Shown here: positions 1-7,959 of the stretch, piece by piece
Numbering within the stretch: position 1 is the stretch's first letter
How the letters are laid out: the number at the start of each line of letters is the position of its first letter
Assembly (NCBI RefSeq): GCF_003996965.1
Contig: NZ_QWDM01000004.1
Location: 137,527-201,526, forward strand
Source: Flavobacterium cupreum
GTDB lineage: Bacteria; Bacteroidota; Bacteroidia; Flavobacteriales; Flavobacteriaceae
Reading direction: 5' to 3'
Length of the DNA stretch: 64,000 nucleotides
Translations under genes and position numbers: made by a program
Notes under the pieces: model-generated
What the model was told of the DNA's origin: nothing
Seen by the model: the letters and a program-made list of their open reading frames with translations, nothing else
Database searches by the model: none

Positions 1-422
1 AAATTGCCGCAGACGGTGTGCATTTAGGTCTCCTTGATACCAAAATTGAAGAAGCCCGCGCCATTCTTGGTAACACCAAAATCATTGGGGCAACTGCCAA
101 TACATTCGGCGATATTCAGAATCATATCAAAAATGGCTGTGATTATATCGGTTTGGGGCCGCTTCGTTTTACAACAACAAAGGAAAAACTTAGTCCGATT
201 TTAGGTTTTGAAGGGTATCATGAAATTATGCGAAAATTAAAAGAAAATAATCTTCAGATTCCGGTTTATGCTATTGGCGGAATTATCGCTGACGATATCG
301 AGACACTGATGGAAACCGGAGTTCATGGTATTGCCGTTTCCGGACTCATTACAAATAGTAATCAGAAAGAAGAACTGATTCAACAATTAAACGAAAAATT
401 ATATGCAAACATCTTTGTTTAA
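1..422 (+). CDS. thiE: Thiamine-phosphate synthase, 5'-truncated by the window edge
   Basis: Couples the thiazole phosphate and HMP pyrophosphate moieties to make thiamine phosphate in the cytoplasm. The window holds only the C-terminal part: the frame is open from base 3 and begins with A-A-D-G-V-H-L-G, the ADGVHLG motif of ThiE. Further on come G-P-L-R-F-T-T-T-K (phosphate/pyrophosphate-binding loop of this family) and the C-terminal A-I-G-G-I and G-V-H-G-I-A-V-S-G strands of the TIM barrel. The GTG at 18 is an internal codon, not a start. The stop overlaps the start of thiG by 20 bases, so the two are translationally coupled. Family call is firm; the N-terminus lies outside the window. Confidence 0.93.
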   Translation, partial: IAADGVHLGLLDTKIEEARAILGNTKIIGATANTFGDIQNHIKNGCDYIGLGPLRFTTTKEKLSPILGFEGYHEIMRKLKENNLQIPVYAIGGIIADDIETLMETGVHGIAVSGLITNSNQKEELIQQLNEKLYANIFV

Positions 423-1179
423 AATTGGCGATAAAACCTTAACCTCGCGCCTGTTTCTGGGAACCGGAAAGTTTGGTTCTAATTTCGAAATGGAAGAAGC
501 TATTCTTGCATCCCAAAGCGAATTGGTAACCGTTGCCCTGAAGCGGATTGATTTAGAGACTGAAACGGATGCTATTCTAACGCATTTGAAACATCCCGGA
601 ATTCATTTATTGCCCAATACATCGGGCGCAAGAAATGCCAAAGAAGCCATTTTTGCTGCACAGTTAGTCCGCGAGGCCCTGGAAACGAACTGGCTGAAGC
701 TCGAAATACATCCGGATCCCAAATACCTTATGCCGGATGCTATTGAAACTCTAAAAGCAACAGAAGAATTAGCTAAACTGGGTTTTATTGTTCTTCCGTA
801 CATTCATGCCGATCCCGTTTTGTGTAAACATTTAGAGAATGCCGGAACTGCGGCGGTAATGCCTTTAGGGTCTCCGATTGGCAGCAACAAAGGACTGAAA
901 ACTATTGATTTCCTGGAAATCATCATAGAGCAAAGTAATGTTCCTGTGATTATTGATGCGGGAATCGGCGCTCCGTCTGATGCTGCAAAAGCAATGGAAA
1001 TTGGTGCCGATGCTGTTTTGGTCAATACTGCAATTGCAGTGGCCGGAAACCCGAGATTAATGGCTGAAGCTTTTAAAGAAGCTGTAATTGCCGGCCGAAA
1101 AGCGTTCGAAGCCAAAATTGCCATTCAACAAAACCATGCAGTTGCTTCCAGTCCTTTGACCTCTTTTTTATATGACTAG
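403..1179 (+). CDS. thiG: Thiazole synthase ThiG
   Basis: Forms the thiazole phosphate ring from deoxyxylulose phosphate, ThiS thiocarboxylate and dehydroglycine. The 258-residue protein has the usual ThiG length and motifs: F-L-G-T-G-K-F near the N-terminus, L-L-P-N-T-S-G-A in the middle, and [13 protein letters not shown] and [12 protein letters not shown], the phosphate-binding end of the (beta/alpha)8 barrel. The ATG at 403 lies inside the end of thiE. ThiH, its supplier of dehydroglycine, follows after a 139-base gap filled with repeat sequence. Known partner: ThiG and ThiH form a complex in several bacteria. Confidence 0.96.
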   Translation: MQTSLFKIGDKTLTSRLFLGTGKFGSNFEMEEAILASQSELVTVALKRIDLETETDAILTHLKHPGIHLLPNTSGARNAKEAIFAAQLVREALETNWLKLEIHPDPKYLMPDAIETLKATEELAKLGFIVLPYIHADPVLCKHLENAGTAAVMPLGSPIGSNKGLKTIDFLEIIIEQSNVPVIIDAGIGAPSDAAKAMEIGADAVLVNTAIAVAGNPRLMAEAFKEAVIAGRKAFEAKIAIQQNHAVASSPLTSFLYD

Positions 1180-1318
1180 TTTGCTTAACCGCAAAGTTCG
1201 CAAGGTTATTTCGCAAAGTCCGCAACGCTTAGCGAACTTTTAATCAGACCTAAACAACACAAAGCTTAGCGAACTTCGCGTAAATCTTAGTGCCCTTTGA
1301 GGTAAAAAAAACAATCCA
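1180..1318. repeat. Repeat-rich spacer between thiG and thiH
   Basis: The spacer carries two copies of GCTTAGCGAACTT (about 1227-1239 and 1264-1276) and reverse-oriented relatives such as CGCAAAGTTCGCAA at about 1190-1203, so the RNA can fold in several ways. No ORF or promoter box is obvious. The words look like the short intergenic repeats common in Flavobacterium. It breaks an otherwise tight thi operon and could act as a processing or attenuation site; that role is inference. Confidence 0.55.
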
Positions 1319-2431
1319 ATGAAAACATTTAAATCGGTTTTTGGTCAGTATGACTGGGATTCCATTCAATCTAAAATATATCAAACCTCCTCAAAAGAGG
1401 TAGAACGTTCTTTGGCAAAAACCAAACGAAATCTGGATGATTTTTTAGCCTTAATCTCACCCGCCGCGCAACCTTATCTGGAGCAAATGGCCCTGGAATG
1501 CCATGAGCTGACCAAAAAACGCTTTGGCAAAACAATTCATATGTATGCGCCTTTGTATTTAAGCAATGAATGCCAAAATATCTGTACTTATTGCGGTTTT
1601 AGCCTCGATAATAAAATCAAGCGAAAAACACTTTCAGATGCTGAAATTAAACTGGAAACCCAAGCGTTAAAAGAAGCAGGGTTCGACCATGTTTTACTGG
1701 TTACGGGTGAGGCCAATTATACCGTAAATATTAATTATTTCCTGAATGCAATTGCGCAGATAAAAGAGCAATTTTCGATTATTTCGGCAGAAGTTCAGCC
1801 GCTTTCGACAGAAGAATATGAGCGTTTACATCAGGCTGGTGTCTATTCGATTCTGGTTTATCAGGAAACGTATCATCAGGAAGTATATAAAAAATACCAT
1901 ACCAAAGGCAAAAAATCAAACTTCGATTTTCGCCTTGAAACTCCCGACAGAATAGGAACTGCAGGGATTCACAAAATGGGTCTGGGTGTTTTGCTGGGAT
2001 TGGAAGACTGGCGGACGGATAGTTTTTTTAATGCCTTGCATATCGACTATCTCCAGAAGAAGTACTGGCAAACCAAGTATTCCGTTTCGTTTCCGAGATT
2101 ACGTCCTGCCGAAGGCATTATTGAACCTAATTTTATTATGGATGATAAAGACCTGACACAGCTCATCTGTGCTTATCGTTTGTGGAATGAGGATTTGGAG
2201 ATTTCCATTTCAACCCGTGAAAACGAAAAATTCAGAAATAATATTATTCCGATCGGGACAACCAGCATGAGTGCCGGTTCCAAAACGAATCCGGGTGGTT
2301 ATGTTGTGGACCCGCAATCCCTGGAACAATTTGAAATCAGCGATGAGCGTTCCGCCAAAGAAATCGCTCAGGTCATAAAAAACTCGGGCTATGAACCTGT
2401 CTGGAAAGATTGGGATAAAAGTTATCATTAG
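1319..2431 (+). CDS. thiH: 2-iminoacetate synthase ThiH (radical SAM)
   Basis: Splits tyrosine with a SAM-derived radical to give 2-iminoacetate (dehydroglycine) for thiazole formation by ThiG. The 370-residue protein has the radical-SAM cluster motif C-x3-C-x2-C at C85, C89 and C92 (N-E-C-Q-N-I-C-T-Y-C-G-F). It also shows the ThiH C-terminal signature S-A-G-S-K-T-N-P-G-G-Y. Full length for the family. It lies in the thi operon between thiG and the ThiF-like gene; the anaerobic-type ThiH route rather than glycine oxidase (ThiO) is therefore used here. Confidence 0.96.
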   Translation: MKTFKSVFGQYDWDSIQSKIYQTSSKEVERSLAKTKRNLDDFLALISPAAQPYLEQMALECHELTKKRFGKTIHMYAPLYLSNECQNICTYCGFSLDNKIKRKTLSDAEIKLETQALKEAGFDHVLLVTGEANYTVNINYFLNAIAQIKEQFSIISAEVQPLSTEEYERLHQAGVYSILVYQETYHQEVYKKYHTKGKKSNFDFRLETPDRIGTAGIHKMGLGVLLGLEDWRTDSFFNALHIDYLQKKYWQTKYSVSFPRLRPAEGIIEPNFIMDDKDLTQLICAYRLWNEDLEISISTRENEKFRNNIIPIGTTSMSAGSKTNPGGYVVDPQSLEQFEISDERSAKEIAQVIKNSGYEPVWKDWDKSYH

Positions 2432-2506
2432 AAATATTTAAAATCTCAAATTTCAAATTTCAAATTCCAAATTCCAAAATCTAAATTCTAACTTCTACAA
2501 TCTAAA

Positions 2507-3217
2507 ATGAGCATTATACAAGAATTTCTTCGATATAACCGACAAACCATTTTACCTGAAATTGGTGATGAAGGTCAGGAAAAACTCAAAAAAGCCAAAG
2601 TTCTGGTTATTGGAGCAGGAGGTTTAGGCTGTCCTGTTTTACAATATATTGCAACAGCCGGAGTCGGTTTTATTGGAATTATGGATTTTGATACGATTGA
2701 GATTCACAACCTTCACCGACAAATTTTATACAATGAAAATGAAATCGGAAGAGAGAAAGCAGTTGTTGCGAAAGAAGTGGTCTCTAAATTAAATCCGTTA
2801 ATTGAAGCTGAATCTATTAATTTGAAGTTGACAGCTGAAAACGCAGCAGCAATCATTCAGCAATATGATGTTATTGTTGATGGTTCTGATAATTTTTCAA
2901 CACGTTATTTGGTAAACGATACTTGTGTACAATTTCAGAAACCTCTGGTTTACGGAAGCATTTTAAAATTTGAAGGACAAATTGCAGTTTTCAATCATAA
3001 CGGAAGTAAAAACTTGCGCGATTTATTTCCTGAAATGCCAGATCCGAAAGATGTTCCGAACTGTAATCTAAACGGCGTTCTGGGCACTTTACCAGGAATT
3101 ATAGGCACTATGATGGCGCATGAAGCCCTCAAATTGATTTTAGGGCTGCCCTCTTTAAGAAATGAATTAGTCCTTTTTAACACGCTGGACTGGAATTTTA
3201 CAAAACTTAACTTTTAG
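2507..3217 (+). CDS. thiF: ThiF/MoeB/HesA-family adenylyltransferase
   Basis: Predicted to adenylate the C-terminal glycine of ThiS for sulfur transfer in thiazole synthesis; a role on MoaD (MoeB) is the alternative. The nucleotide-binding motif G-A-G-G-L-G-C is at about residues 37-43, followed by M-D-F-D-T-I-E-I-H-N-L-H-R-Q, and the V-P-N-C-N-L-N-G-V-L-G stretch carries the conserved Cys. The two C-x2-C zinc pairs found in typical MoeB/ThiF are absent, and at 236 residues the C-terminus is short. Position at the end of the thi operon favours ThiF. Its stop overlaps the stop of the convergent MOSC gene at 3214-3217. Confidence 0.85.
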   Translation: MSIIQEFLRYNRQTILPEIGDEGQEKLKKAKVLVIGAGGLGCPVLQYIATAGVGFIGIMDFDTIEIHNLHRQILYNENEIGREKAVVAKEVVSKLNPLIEAESINLKLTAENAAAIIQQYDVIVDGSDNFSTRYLVNDTCVQFQKPLVYGSILKFEGQIAVFNHNGSKNLRDLFPEMPDPKDVPNCNLNGVLGTLPGIIGTMMAHEALKLILGLPSLRNELVLFNTLDWNFTKLNF

Positions 3218-4017
3218 AAGACCACTTCATCTCCAACACGAATAATTCCAGTATTTAAACTCACAATATTAGTCCCGAAAAAAACTAAATTGTCAGCTTT
3301 TCTGTAGGTACTTAAAGTTTTTAGAGGCTCTTTTTTAAGGGTTCCATTCTGTGGATCGTTATTGACCATAATGCATCTCCCGCAGGGTTTTACATTTTTA
3401 AATTGTACTTCGCCAATGCTGAAATGATCAAAGTCATCTTCTTCATGAGCCTTTTTTGAACTAATGACAATGTTCGGGCGGAATCTTAAAACAGTGATTT
3501 TATCTTTTAGTTTTTCATTTAAAAAATCCATGCTTTCCGTTCCTACTAATAAATAAGGATAGCCATCCGCAAGACTTACGTTGTATGTTTCTTTTAGTTT
3601 TGAACTTTCATGTTTGCGATTTCCAATTTTGATGATTTTGACCAGTTTACATTCAAAACCCAAATGTTCACTGAACCATTTTGAAGTTGCTTTATTTACT
3701 TCAACAACTTCGCTTTTATCCTCCCAGACATTCACTTCCAGCGGGTTTTCCAAATGTTCATCAATAGAAAATTCATGCTTCTGATCCTGAAAAGTAATAC
3801 TGATTTTTCCCTTTGAAATCTGCGGATAAAACTGACTCATGATCCGGTGTTCCCGCTGCGTTATCATTTGATTTTCAGCATCAACTAACATCCACCTTCG
3901 ATCGTTTTCGAAACCCATTTCTTCTGCCAGCGCCTGCCTGCAGCTAATTCCCGCAAGACTTTTTACAGGATAGATATAAATTTCTTCTACTACATGAATT
4001 GTACTCATCTTACTCAT
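3214..4017 (-). CDS. MOSC-domain protein (YcbX-like)
   Basis: A 267-residue protein with the N-terminal MOSC beta-barrel domain (I-Y-I-Y-P-V-K-S-L-A-G-I) and a C-terminal MOSC domain with L-R-F-R-P-N-I-V-I and K-P-C-G-R-C-I-M-V. The second motif contains the Cys expected to bind molybdenum cofactor. Relatives (mARC, YcbX) reduce N-hydroxylated compounds, usually with a flavin/ferredoxin partner; no fused ferredoxin domain is seen here. The start codon overlaps the end of aat by 8 bases (ATGAGTAA), so the two are probably co-translated. An internal ATG three codons in is an alternative start. Confidence 0.85.
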   Translation of the reverse strand: MSKMSTIHVVEEIYIYPVKSLAGISCRQALAEEMGFENDRRWMLVDAENQMITQREHRIMSQFYPQISKGKISITFQDQKHEFSIDEHLENPLEVNVWEDKSEVVEVNKATSKWFSEHLGFECKLVKIIKIGNRKHESSKLKETYNVSLADGYPYLLVGTESMDFLNEKLKDKITVLRFRPNIVISSKKAHEEDDFDHFSIGEVQFKNVKPCGRCIMVNNDPQNGTLKKEPLKTLSTYRKADNLVFFGTNIVSLNTGIIRVGDEVVF

Positions 4018-4648
4018 TTTTTAAAATAGACATAAATGCTGCGCGGTCAATTTCGCAACAGCCTAAACTTTCTAAATGCGGATTATAAACCTGACAGTCC
4101 AAAAGTTTATAATTATTGTTTCTTAAATATTCAACCAACGCAATAAAAGCAACTTTTGATGCATTGGATACTTTTGAGAACATGCTTTCTCCACAAAAAA
4201 CATGTCCAAGATCGATTCCGTACAAACCTCCAACTAAAACTTCGTCCTGCCAGACCTCAACAGACTTTGCTACGCCCATTTCATGAAGATTACAGTAGGC
4301 ATCAATCATTTCATTAGAAATCCAGGTCCCGTTTTGACCGTCCCTTTTTATTTTCTGGCAATTTGAAATCACGTCTTTAAAATTTTGATTAAAAGTAACT
4401 TTAAATATATTTCTATTCAAAATATTCCGCATGCTTTTAGACACTATTAATTCATCTAAAAACAAAACCATTCTGGGATCCGGCGACCACCACAGGATGG
4501 GCTCCCCTTCGTTAAACCAAGGAAAAACACCGCTTTTATAGGCTAATTGCAAACGTTCCGTACCCAGATCACCGCCAATGGCAAGAATTCCTTCTTCGTC
4601 GGCTTCTGAAACTGGAGGGAAAAACAACTCTTTGGATAAATAATACAT
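4010..4648 (-). CDS. aat: Leucyl/phenylalanyl-tRNA-protein transferase
   Basis: Adds Leu or Phe from aminoacyl-tRNA to proteins with N-terminal Arg/Lys, making them N-end-rule substrates for ClpAP. At 212 residues it is normal length. Motifs seen: F-P-P-V-S-E-A-D-E-E-G near the N-terminus, G-V-F-P-W-F, W-W-S-P-D-P-R-M-V, N-G-T-W-I-S, and C-G-E-S-M-F-S, all typical of Aat. Overlaps the downstream MOSC gene, so it is probably the first gene of a two-gene unit. Bacteroidota ClpS/ClpA partners are not in this window. Confidence 0.95.
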   Translation of the reverse strand: MYYLSKELFFPPVSEADEEGILAIGGDLGTERLQLAYKSGVFPWFNEGEPILWWSPDPRMVLFLDELIVSKSMRNILNRNIFKVTFNQNFKDVISNCQKIKRDGQNGTWISNEMIDAYCNLHEMGVAKSVEVWQDEVLVGGLYGIDLGHVFCGESMFSKVSNASKVAFIALVEYLRNNNYKLLDCQVYNPHLESLGCCEIDRAAFMSILKNE

Positions 4649-4831
4649 TTTTAAAAAATTCCAATAAAATTAAAAGGGAAATTCCAATATTGAAATTCCA
4701 AATTCAAACTTTTATGTGATTTCTCCCTTCGGTCGAAATGACACAAGCCATATGCAAAAACAAAATTCCAAATTCCAAATGCACGTTAATGATTTTGGAA
4801 TTTGGAATTTATAATTTTATAACTTAAACTT
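4649..4831. repeat. Intergenic AATTCC/GGAATT repeats ahead of aat
   Basis: The spacer contains several copies of the AATTCCAAATTCC word, first loosely at 4660-4705 and then as a long inverted pair (see the terminator entry). A separate segment at about 4720-4745, C-T-T-C-G-G-T-C-G-A-A-A-T-G-A-C, matches another short repeat common between Flavobacterium genes. No ORF is present. Confidence 0.5.
4763..4810 (-). terminator. Long hairpin below the DUF3127 gene
   Basis: A perfect 17-base inverted repeat: the left arm at 4763-4779 reads AAATTCCAAATTCCAAA and pairs with 4794-4810 across a 14-base loop. It lies 21 bases beyond the stop of the minus-strand DUF3127 gene, where a terminator is expected. 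The stem is A/T-rich and lacks a strong U-run, so efficiency is uncertain. Confidence 0.6.
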
Positions 4832-5203
4832 TTAGAACGGCAAATCGTCCGGTTCGTCGTTATTTACATTTGTAGCCGGAGCAAAAGCTTCTGCAGCAGG
4901 CATTGGCGGAGCTTGTGAAGGAGACTCAGCACCTGCTCTTTCGATTCTCCAACCCTGAATACTATTGAAATATCTGGTTTCTCCTTGTGGATTAACCCAT
5001 TCTCTTCCTCTTAAATTGATAGAAACTTTTACTGCCTCTCCTTGCTTATAGCTACTTAACAAATCGCATTTATCTTGTGTAAATTCGATTAAAATATGTT
5101 GTGGATATTGCTCATCAGTAGTAACAACTAATTCTCTTTTTTTGAATGAGGCACTAACTTGTTGCTCCGGGTTAACCACTTTTACTTTTCCTGTAACTTC
5201 CAT
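4832..5203 (-). CDS. DUF3127 protein with an SSB-like acidic tail
   Basis: A 123-residue cytoplasmic protein. Residues 1-90 form a beta-rich domain (start M-E-V-T-G-K-V, then F-K-K-R-E-L-V-V-T-T, L-I-E-F-T-Q-D-K, and V-S-I-N-L-R-G-R-E-W) typical of DUF3127, likely an OB-like fold. A flexible Ala/Pro-rich linker follows and the protein ends in D-E-P-D-D-L-P-F. That ending resembles the C-terminal tip of single-stranded DNA-binding protein (D-D-D-I-P-F), which recruits repair and replication partners. The function is not established. It sits downstream of a flavin reductase gene on the same strand, 30 bases away. Confidence 0.8.
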   Translation of the reverse strand: MEVTGKVKVVNPEQQVSASFKKRELVVTTDEQYPQHILIEFTQDKCDLLSSYKQGEAVKVSINLRGREWVNPQGETRYFNSIQGWRIERAGAESPSQAPPMPAAEAFAPATNVNNDEPDDLPF

Positions 5204-5233
5204 CTTCGTTTATATTAATTATTGATTCTTTTC

Positions 5234-6109
5234 TTATTTTTTTGCTAAAAGCACTTTCCAGGCCGACACGACATCATCATTATTGAGGTATTTTTTGGCC
5301 TCTAAATGTATTTTTTCCTGATCATCGGAGCTTAGGACTCCTTTCACGGAAAAGTTTTCTTTCACAAATATACTAACTTCTTCCTTTGTAGGCAAGGCTT
5401 CAATATTTCCTAATTTTCCAAGGTCATTTCCGTCAAAAACCGCGCTTTCCCTGATAAAATTCGGAATCACGTCTACTCCGACCCCTAAAGTTGTAAGTGG
5501 TTTGGGTACTTCAAAAAGTCCCTGGTTTGACCTTGAGTACCAATTACTTCCCAATCTTGAAACCAAATCAATTTTGTGCTGGTCGATAGTTCCATTTTCA
5601 TCAAGAACAGCTTCGTGAATATGAATTTTCACGACTTCACACAGAATCAGGTTTCCGGCTCCGCCCTCGGCTCCCAACGGAATAATCTGCGTGATTTTAC
5701 ACTCAAATTGCACCGGAGATTCCTTTACGCGATACGGTTTTACCAGATCTGAAGGAATTTGCGTTAAACCTGCCTTGATGAATTCATTTACGCCTTCTCC
5801 ATACTCGGTACTGGCTAAAGAGGTTTGTTGCACCAAATCATAATTGACTACATTGATCACTACTTCACGGGTTGCTTCGGCATTGATTAAGGTATGCTTG
5901 ACCGTATTGTCACGAACGCGTCGTGCAGGTGAAAAAATCAGGATCGGCGGATTGGCACTAAACACATTAAAGAAACTGAACGGTGACAAATTCGGAATTC
6001 CTTTTTCACTAATTGTACTTGCGAAAGCAATAGGTCTCGGTCCAATGGCGCTCTGCAGATAGCCGTGCAATTTTGCAGTCGGAATTTCTTTTGGGTTAAT
6101 ACTGATCAT
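5234..6109 (-). CDS. Flavin reductase-like FMN-binding split-barrel protein
   Basis: A 291-residue protein. Its first 200 residues match the flavin reductase-like domain: I-G-P-R-P-I-A-F-A-S-T, then N-L-S-P-F-S-F-F-N-V-F-S-A-N-P-P, then K-H-T-L-I-N, all residues of the FMN-binding face. The C-terminal 90 residues are a family-specific extension without a recognised domain. Such proteins supply reduced flavin or act as FMN-binding oxidoreductases; the substrate cannot be read from sequence. First gene of a likely unit with the DUF3127 gene. Confidence 0.85.
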   Translation of the reverse strand: MISINPKEIPTAKLHGYLQSAIGPRPIAFASTISEKGIPNLSPFSFFNVFSANPPILIFSPARRVRDNTVKHTLINAEATREVVINVVNYDLVQQTSLASTEYGEGVNEFIKAGLTQIPSDLVKPYRVKESPVQFECKITQIIPLGAEGGAGNLILCEVVKIHIHEAVLDENGTIDQHKIDLVSRLGSNWYSRSNQGLFEVPKPLTTLGVGVDVIPNFIRESAVFDGNDLGKLGNIEALPTKEEVSIFVKENFSVKGVLSSDDQEKIHLEAKKYLNNDDVVSAWKVLLAKK

Positions 6110-6268
6110 ATTTTTCCTTTTTAACCGAATCTCTTTCCGGCACTACAAAAGTATAGAAATCGTTACTGACTAAGAAATAGTTTTTGACTTAAAAAACAAA
6201 AATCTTTCCTAGCCCACAAAATATTAAATGTGTTTATTTCGTTATATTTATACCTCAAAATTTAAGAT

Positions 6269-7426
6269 ATGTTTTTTTCGGACAGAAGAAATACTACCCG
6301 TTGGGTTATCATCAGTATCTCCTTTTTAATCATTTCCCTGATTCTCTGGAATACATATACCTTTTTTCAAATTTTCAAAAATGAGGAAAGGATAAAAATG
6401 AAACTCCTGGCGAACGCACAGATTGCATTAATCAACGCTGATGAGAATACCGATCTGGAACTTCCACTACAGATTTCCAGCAATAACACTTCTATTCCCG
6501 TCATCCTGACGATGTACGACAAGATTCTGACGACCAGAAATGTCCCTGACGAAGTTTTACAGGACGAAAAAAAATCAATGTCTTTTTTAAACACTTTAAA
6601 AAACGAAAATGAACCGATCGTTTTCGAATATGCTCCCGGAAAATATCAGAAACTCTATTATGGCAATTCGGCTTTGCTTAATAAACTCAAATATTATCCG
6701 ATTGCCTTATTGCTGATTATCTTCTTGTTTGGTGCCCTGATCTATAATTTTTATAAAAGCACCAAAATGGCCATTCAAAATAAGCTATGGGCGGGAATGG
6801 CAAAGGAAACGGCCCATCAGATCGGGACACCGTTGTCTTCCCTGATTGGATGGGTTGAAATTTTAAAAACGGAAGAAATAGATCAGTCGATTACGGTAGA
6901 AATCGAAAAAGACGTGGACCGCCTCCAGACGATTACAGATCGTTTTTCAAAAATCGGATCTGTTCCGGTACTGGAGCTTCATGATATCGTTACCGAGACT
7001 TTAAATAGTTATGAGTATTTACAATCCCGTTTTTCTAAGCAGGTTGCTTTTTCGCATCACATTCCGAAAGAACCCATTTTTGTCCTGATCAATCCAATAC
7101 TACATAGCTGGACAATCGAAAATCTGGTTAAAAATGCCATTGATGCCATGAAAGGAAAAGGCACTTTAGACCTGAAGATTGAGCAGGATACTCATCATGT
7201 AAAAATAACGGTAAAAGATTCCGGTACAGGAATTCCAAAAAATCAGTTCAAAACCATATTTGAGCCTGGTTTTACCACCAAAAAACGCGGTTGGGGACTG
7301 GGGCTTTCCCTAACAAAGAGAATTGTAGAGGAATACCATAACGGAAAGATAAAAGTTTTACAATCTGAAATAGGGAAAGGAACTACTTTTCAGATTCAGT
7401 TCAATAAAAAAGTGCAGCAAAAATAA
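6269..7426 (+). CDS. Orphan membrane sensor histidine kinase
   Basis: A 385-residue kinase. Two transmembrane segments (about 13-33 and 142-162) flank a roughly 110-residue periplasmic sensor without a recognised fold. The phospho-acceptor region A-K-E-T-A-H-Q-I-G-T-P-L-S-S-L puts the His at 183; the ATPase domain shows the N box (E-N-L-V-K-N-A-I-D-A-M), G1 (D-S-G-T-G-I-P) and G2 (G-W-G-L-G-L-S-L). No HAMP domain is evident. No response regulator lies beside it, so its partner is elsewhere. The CDS end is part of a terminator hairpin. Confidence 0.92.
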   Translation: MFFSDRRNTTRWVIISISFLIISLILWNTYTFFQIFKNEERIKMKLLANAQIALINADENTDLELPLQISSNNTSIPVILTMYDKILTTRNVPDEVLQDEKKSMSFLNTLKNENEPIVFEYAPGKYQKLYYGNSALLNKLKYYPIALLLIIFLFGALIYNFYKSTKMAIQNKLWAGMAKETAHQIGTPLSSLIGWVEILKTEEIDQSITVEIEKDVDRLQTITDRFSKIGSVPVLELHDIVTETLNSYEYLQSRFSKQVAFSHHIPKEPIFVLINPILHSWTIENLVKNAIDAMKGKGTLDLKIEQDTHHVKITVKDSGTGIPKNQFKTIFEPGFTTKKRGWGLGLSLTKRIVEEYHNGKIKVLQSEIGKGTTFQIQFNKKVQQK

Positions 7427-7442
7427 TTTTACTGCACTTTTT
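7406..7442 (+). terminator. Intrinsic terminator overlapping the kinase stop
   Basis: AAAAAAGTGCAG at 7406-7417 pairs with CTGCACTTTTT at 7432-7442, so a strong stem with a T-run begins inside the last codons of the histidine kinase gene. The stop codon is in the loop. Confidence 0.8.
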
Positions 7443-7490
7443 ATTTATGTCCGAATATCAGGCTGAGCGAAGCCGAAGCCTCTCTATGTT

Positions 7491-7877
7491 TTACAAATTC
7501 GCCTGAATGCTTTTGGCCAGAGCCTCAAATTCTTCTTTGGAAAGTGATACTTTGTTTTGAAAACGCATTTCATCCATTTCGTTCAACGGAATCAAATGTA
7601 CGTGTGCATGAGGTACTTCCAAACCTACAACTGCCATTCCGACTCTTTTGCAGGGAACTGTTTTTTCTAAAGCAATTGCTATTTTCTTAGAAAACTTCAT
7701 CAGCCCTAAATACAGTTCGTCCTCCATTTCAAAAATCTTATTGATTTCCTGTTTCGGAATACAAAGCGTGTGTCCCTTTGCATTTGGATTTACATCTAAA
7801 AAAGCAAGATAATTGTCGTCTTCAGCGATTTTATAAGCCGGGATTTCCCCGTTGACTATTTTGGTAAATATGCTCAT
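7491..7877 (-). CDS. HIT-family hydrolase (HINT-like)
   Basis: A 128-residue nucleotide-binding hydrolase of the histidine-triad superfamily; family members cleave AMP-linked substrates such as adenosine phosphoramidates. Start taken at the ATG at 7877 (M-S-I-F-T-K-I-V), because the 11 extra upstream codons come from repeat sequence and the HINT family begins at this point. Seen: F-T-K-I-V-N-G-E-I-P-A near the N-terminus, F-L-D-V-N-P, G-H-T-L-C-I-P-K, and the triad H-A-H-V-H-L-I-P. Downstream of greA on the same strand. Confidence 0.92.
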   Translation of the reverse strand: MSIFTKIVNGEIPAYKIAEDDNYLAFLDVNPNAKGHTLCIPKQEINKIFEMEDELYLGLMKFSKKIAIALEKTVPCKRVGMAVVGLEVPHAHVHLIPLNEMDEMRFQNKVSLSKEEFEALAKSIQANL

Positions 7878-7891
7878 TATTTTATTCGTTA

Positions 7892-7939
7892 AATCGTTTA
7901 TTTGTTGCATCGTTAAATCGGTTAAACAAATAAACGATT
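7892..7939. repeat. Inverted repeat between greA and the HIT gene
   Basis: AATCGTTTATTTGTT (7892-7906) is perfectly mirrored at 7925-7939. The region contains further GTTAAATCG words, so it looks like a dispersed Flavobacterium repeat rather than a classical terminator; it lacks a U-run on the minus strand. Confidence 0.6.
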
Positions 7940-7959
7940 AACCAATTAACCATTATATT

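Noticed and set aside
7878..7910. Eleven extra N-terminal codons for the HIT protein
   Set aside because: They come from the repeat between greA and the HIT gene; the family begins at M-S-I-F-T-K-I-V (7877).
7892..7939. Intrinsic terminator between greA and the HIT gene
   Set aside because: The stem is perfect but A/T-rich without a U-run on the minus strand, and the words match a dispersed repeat.
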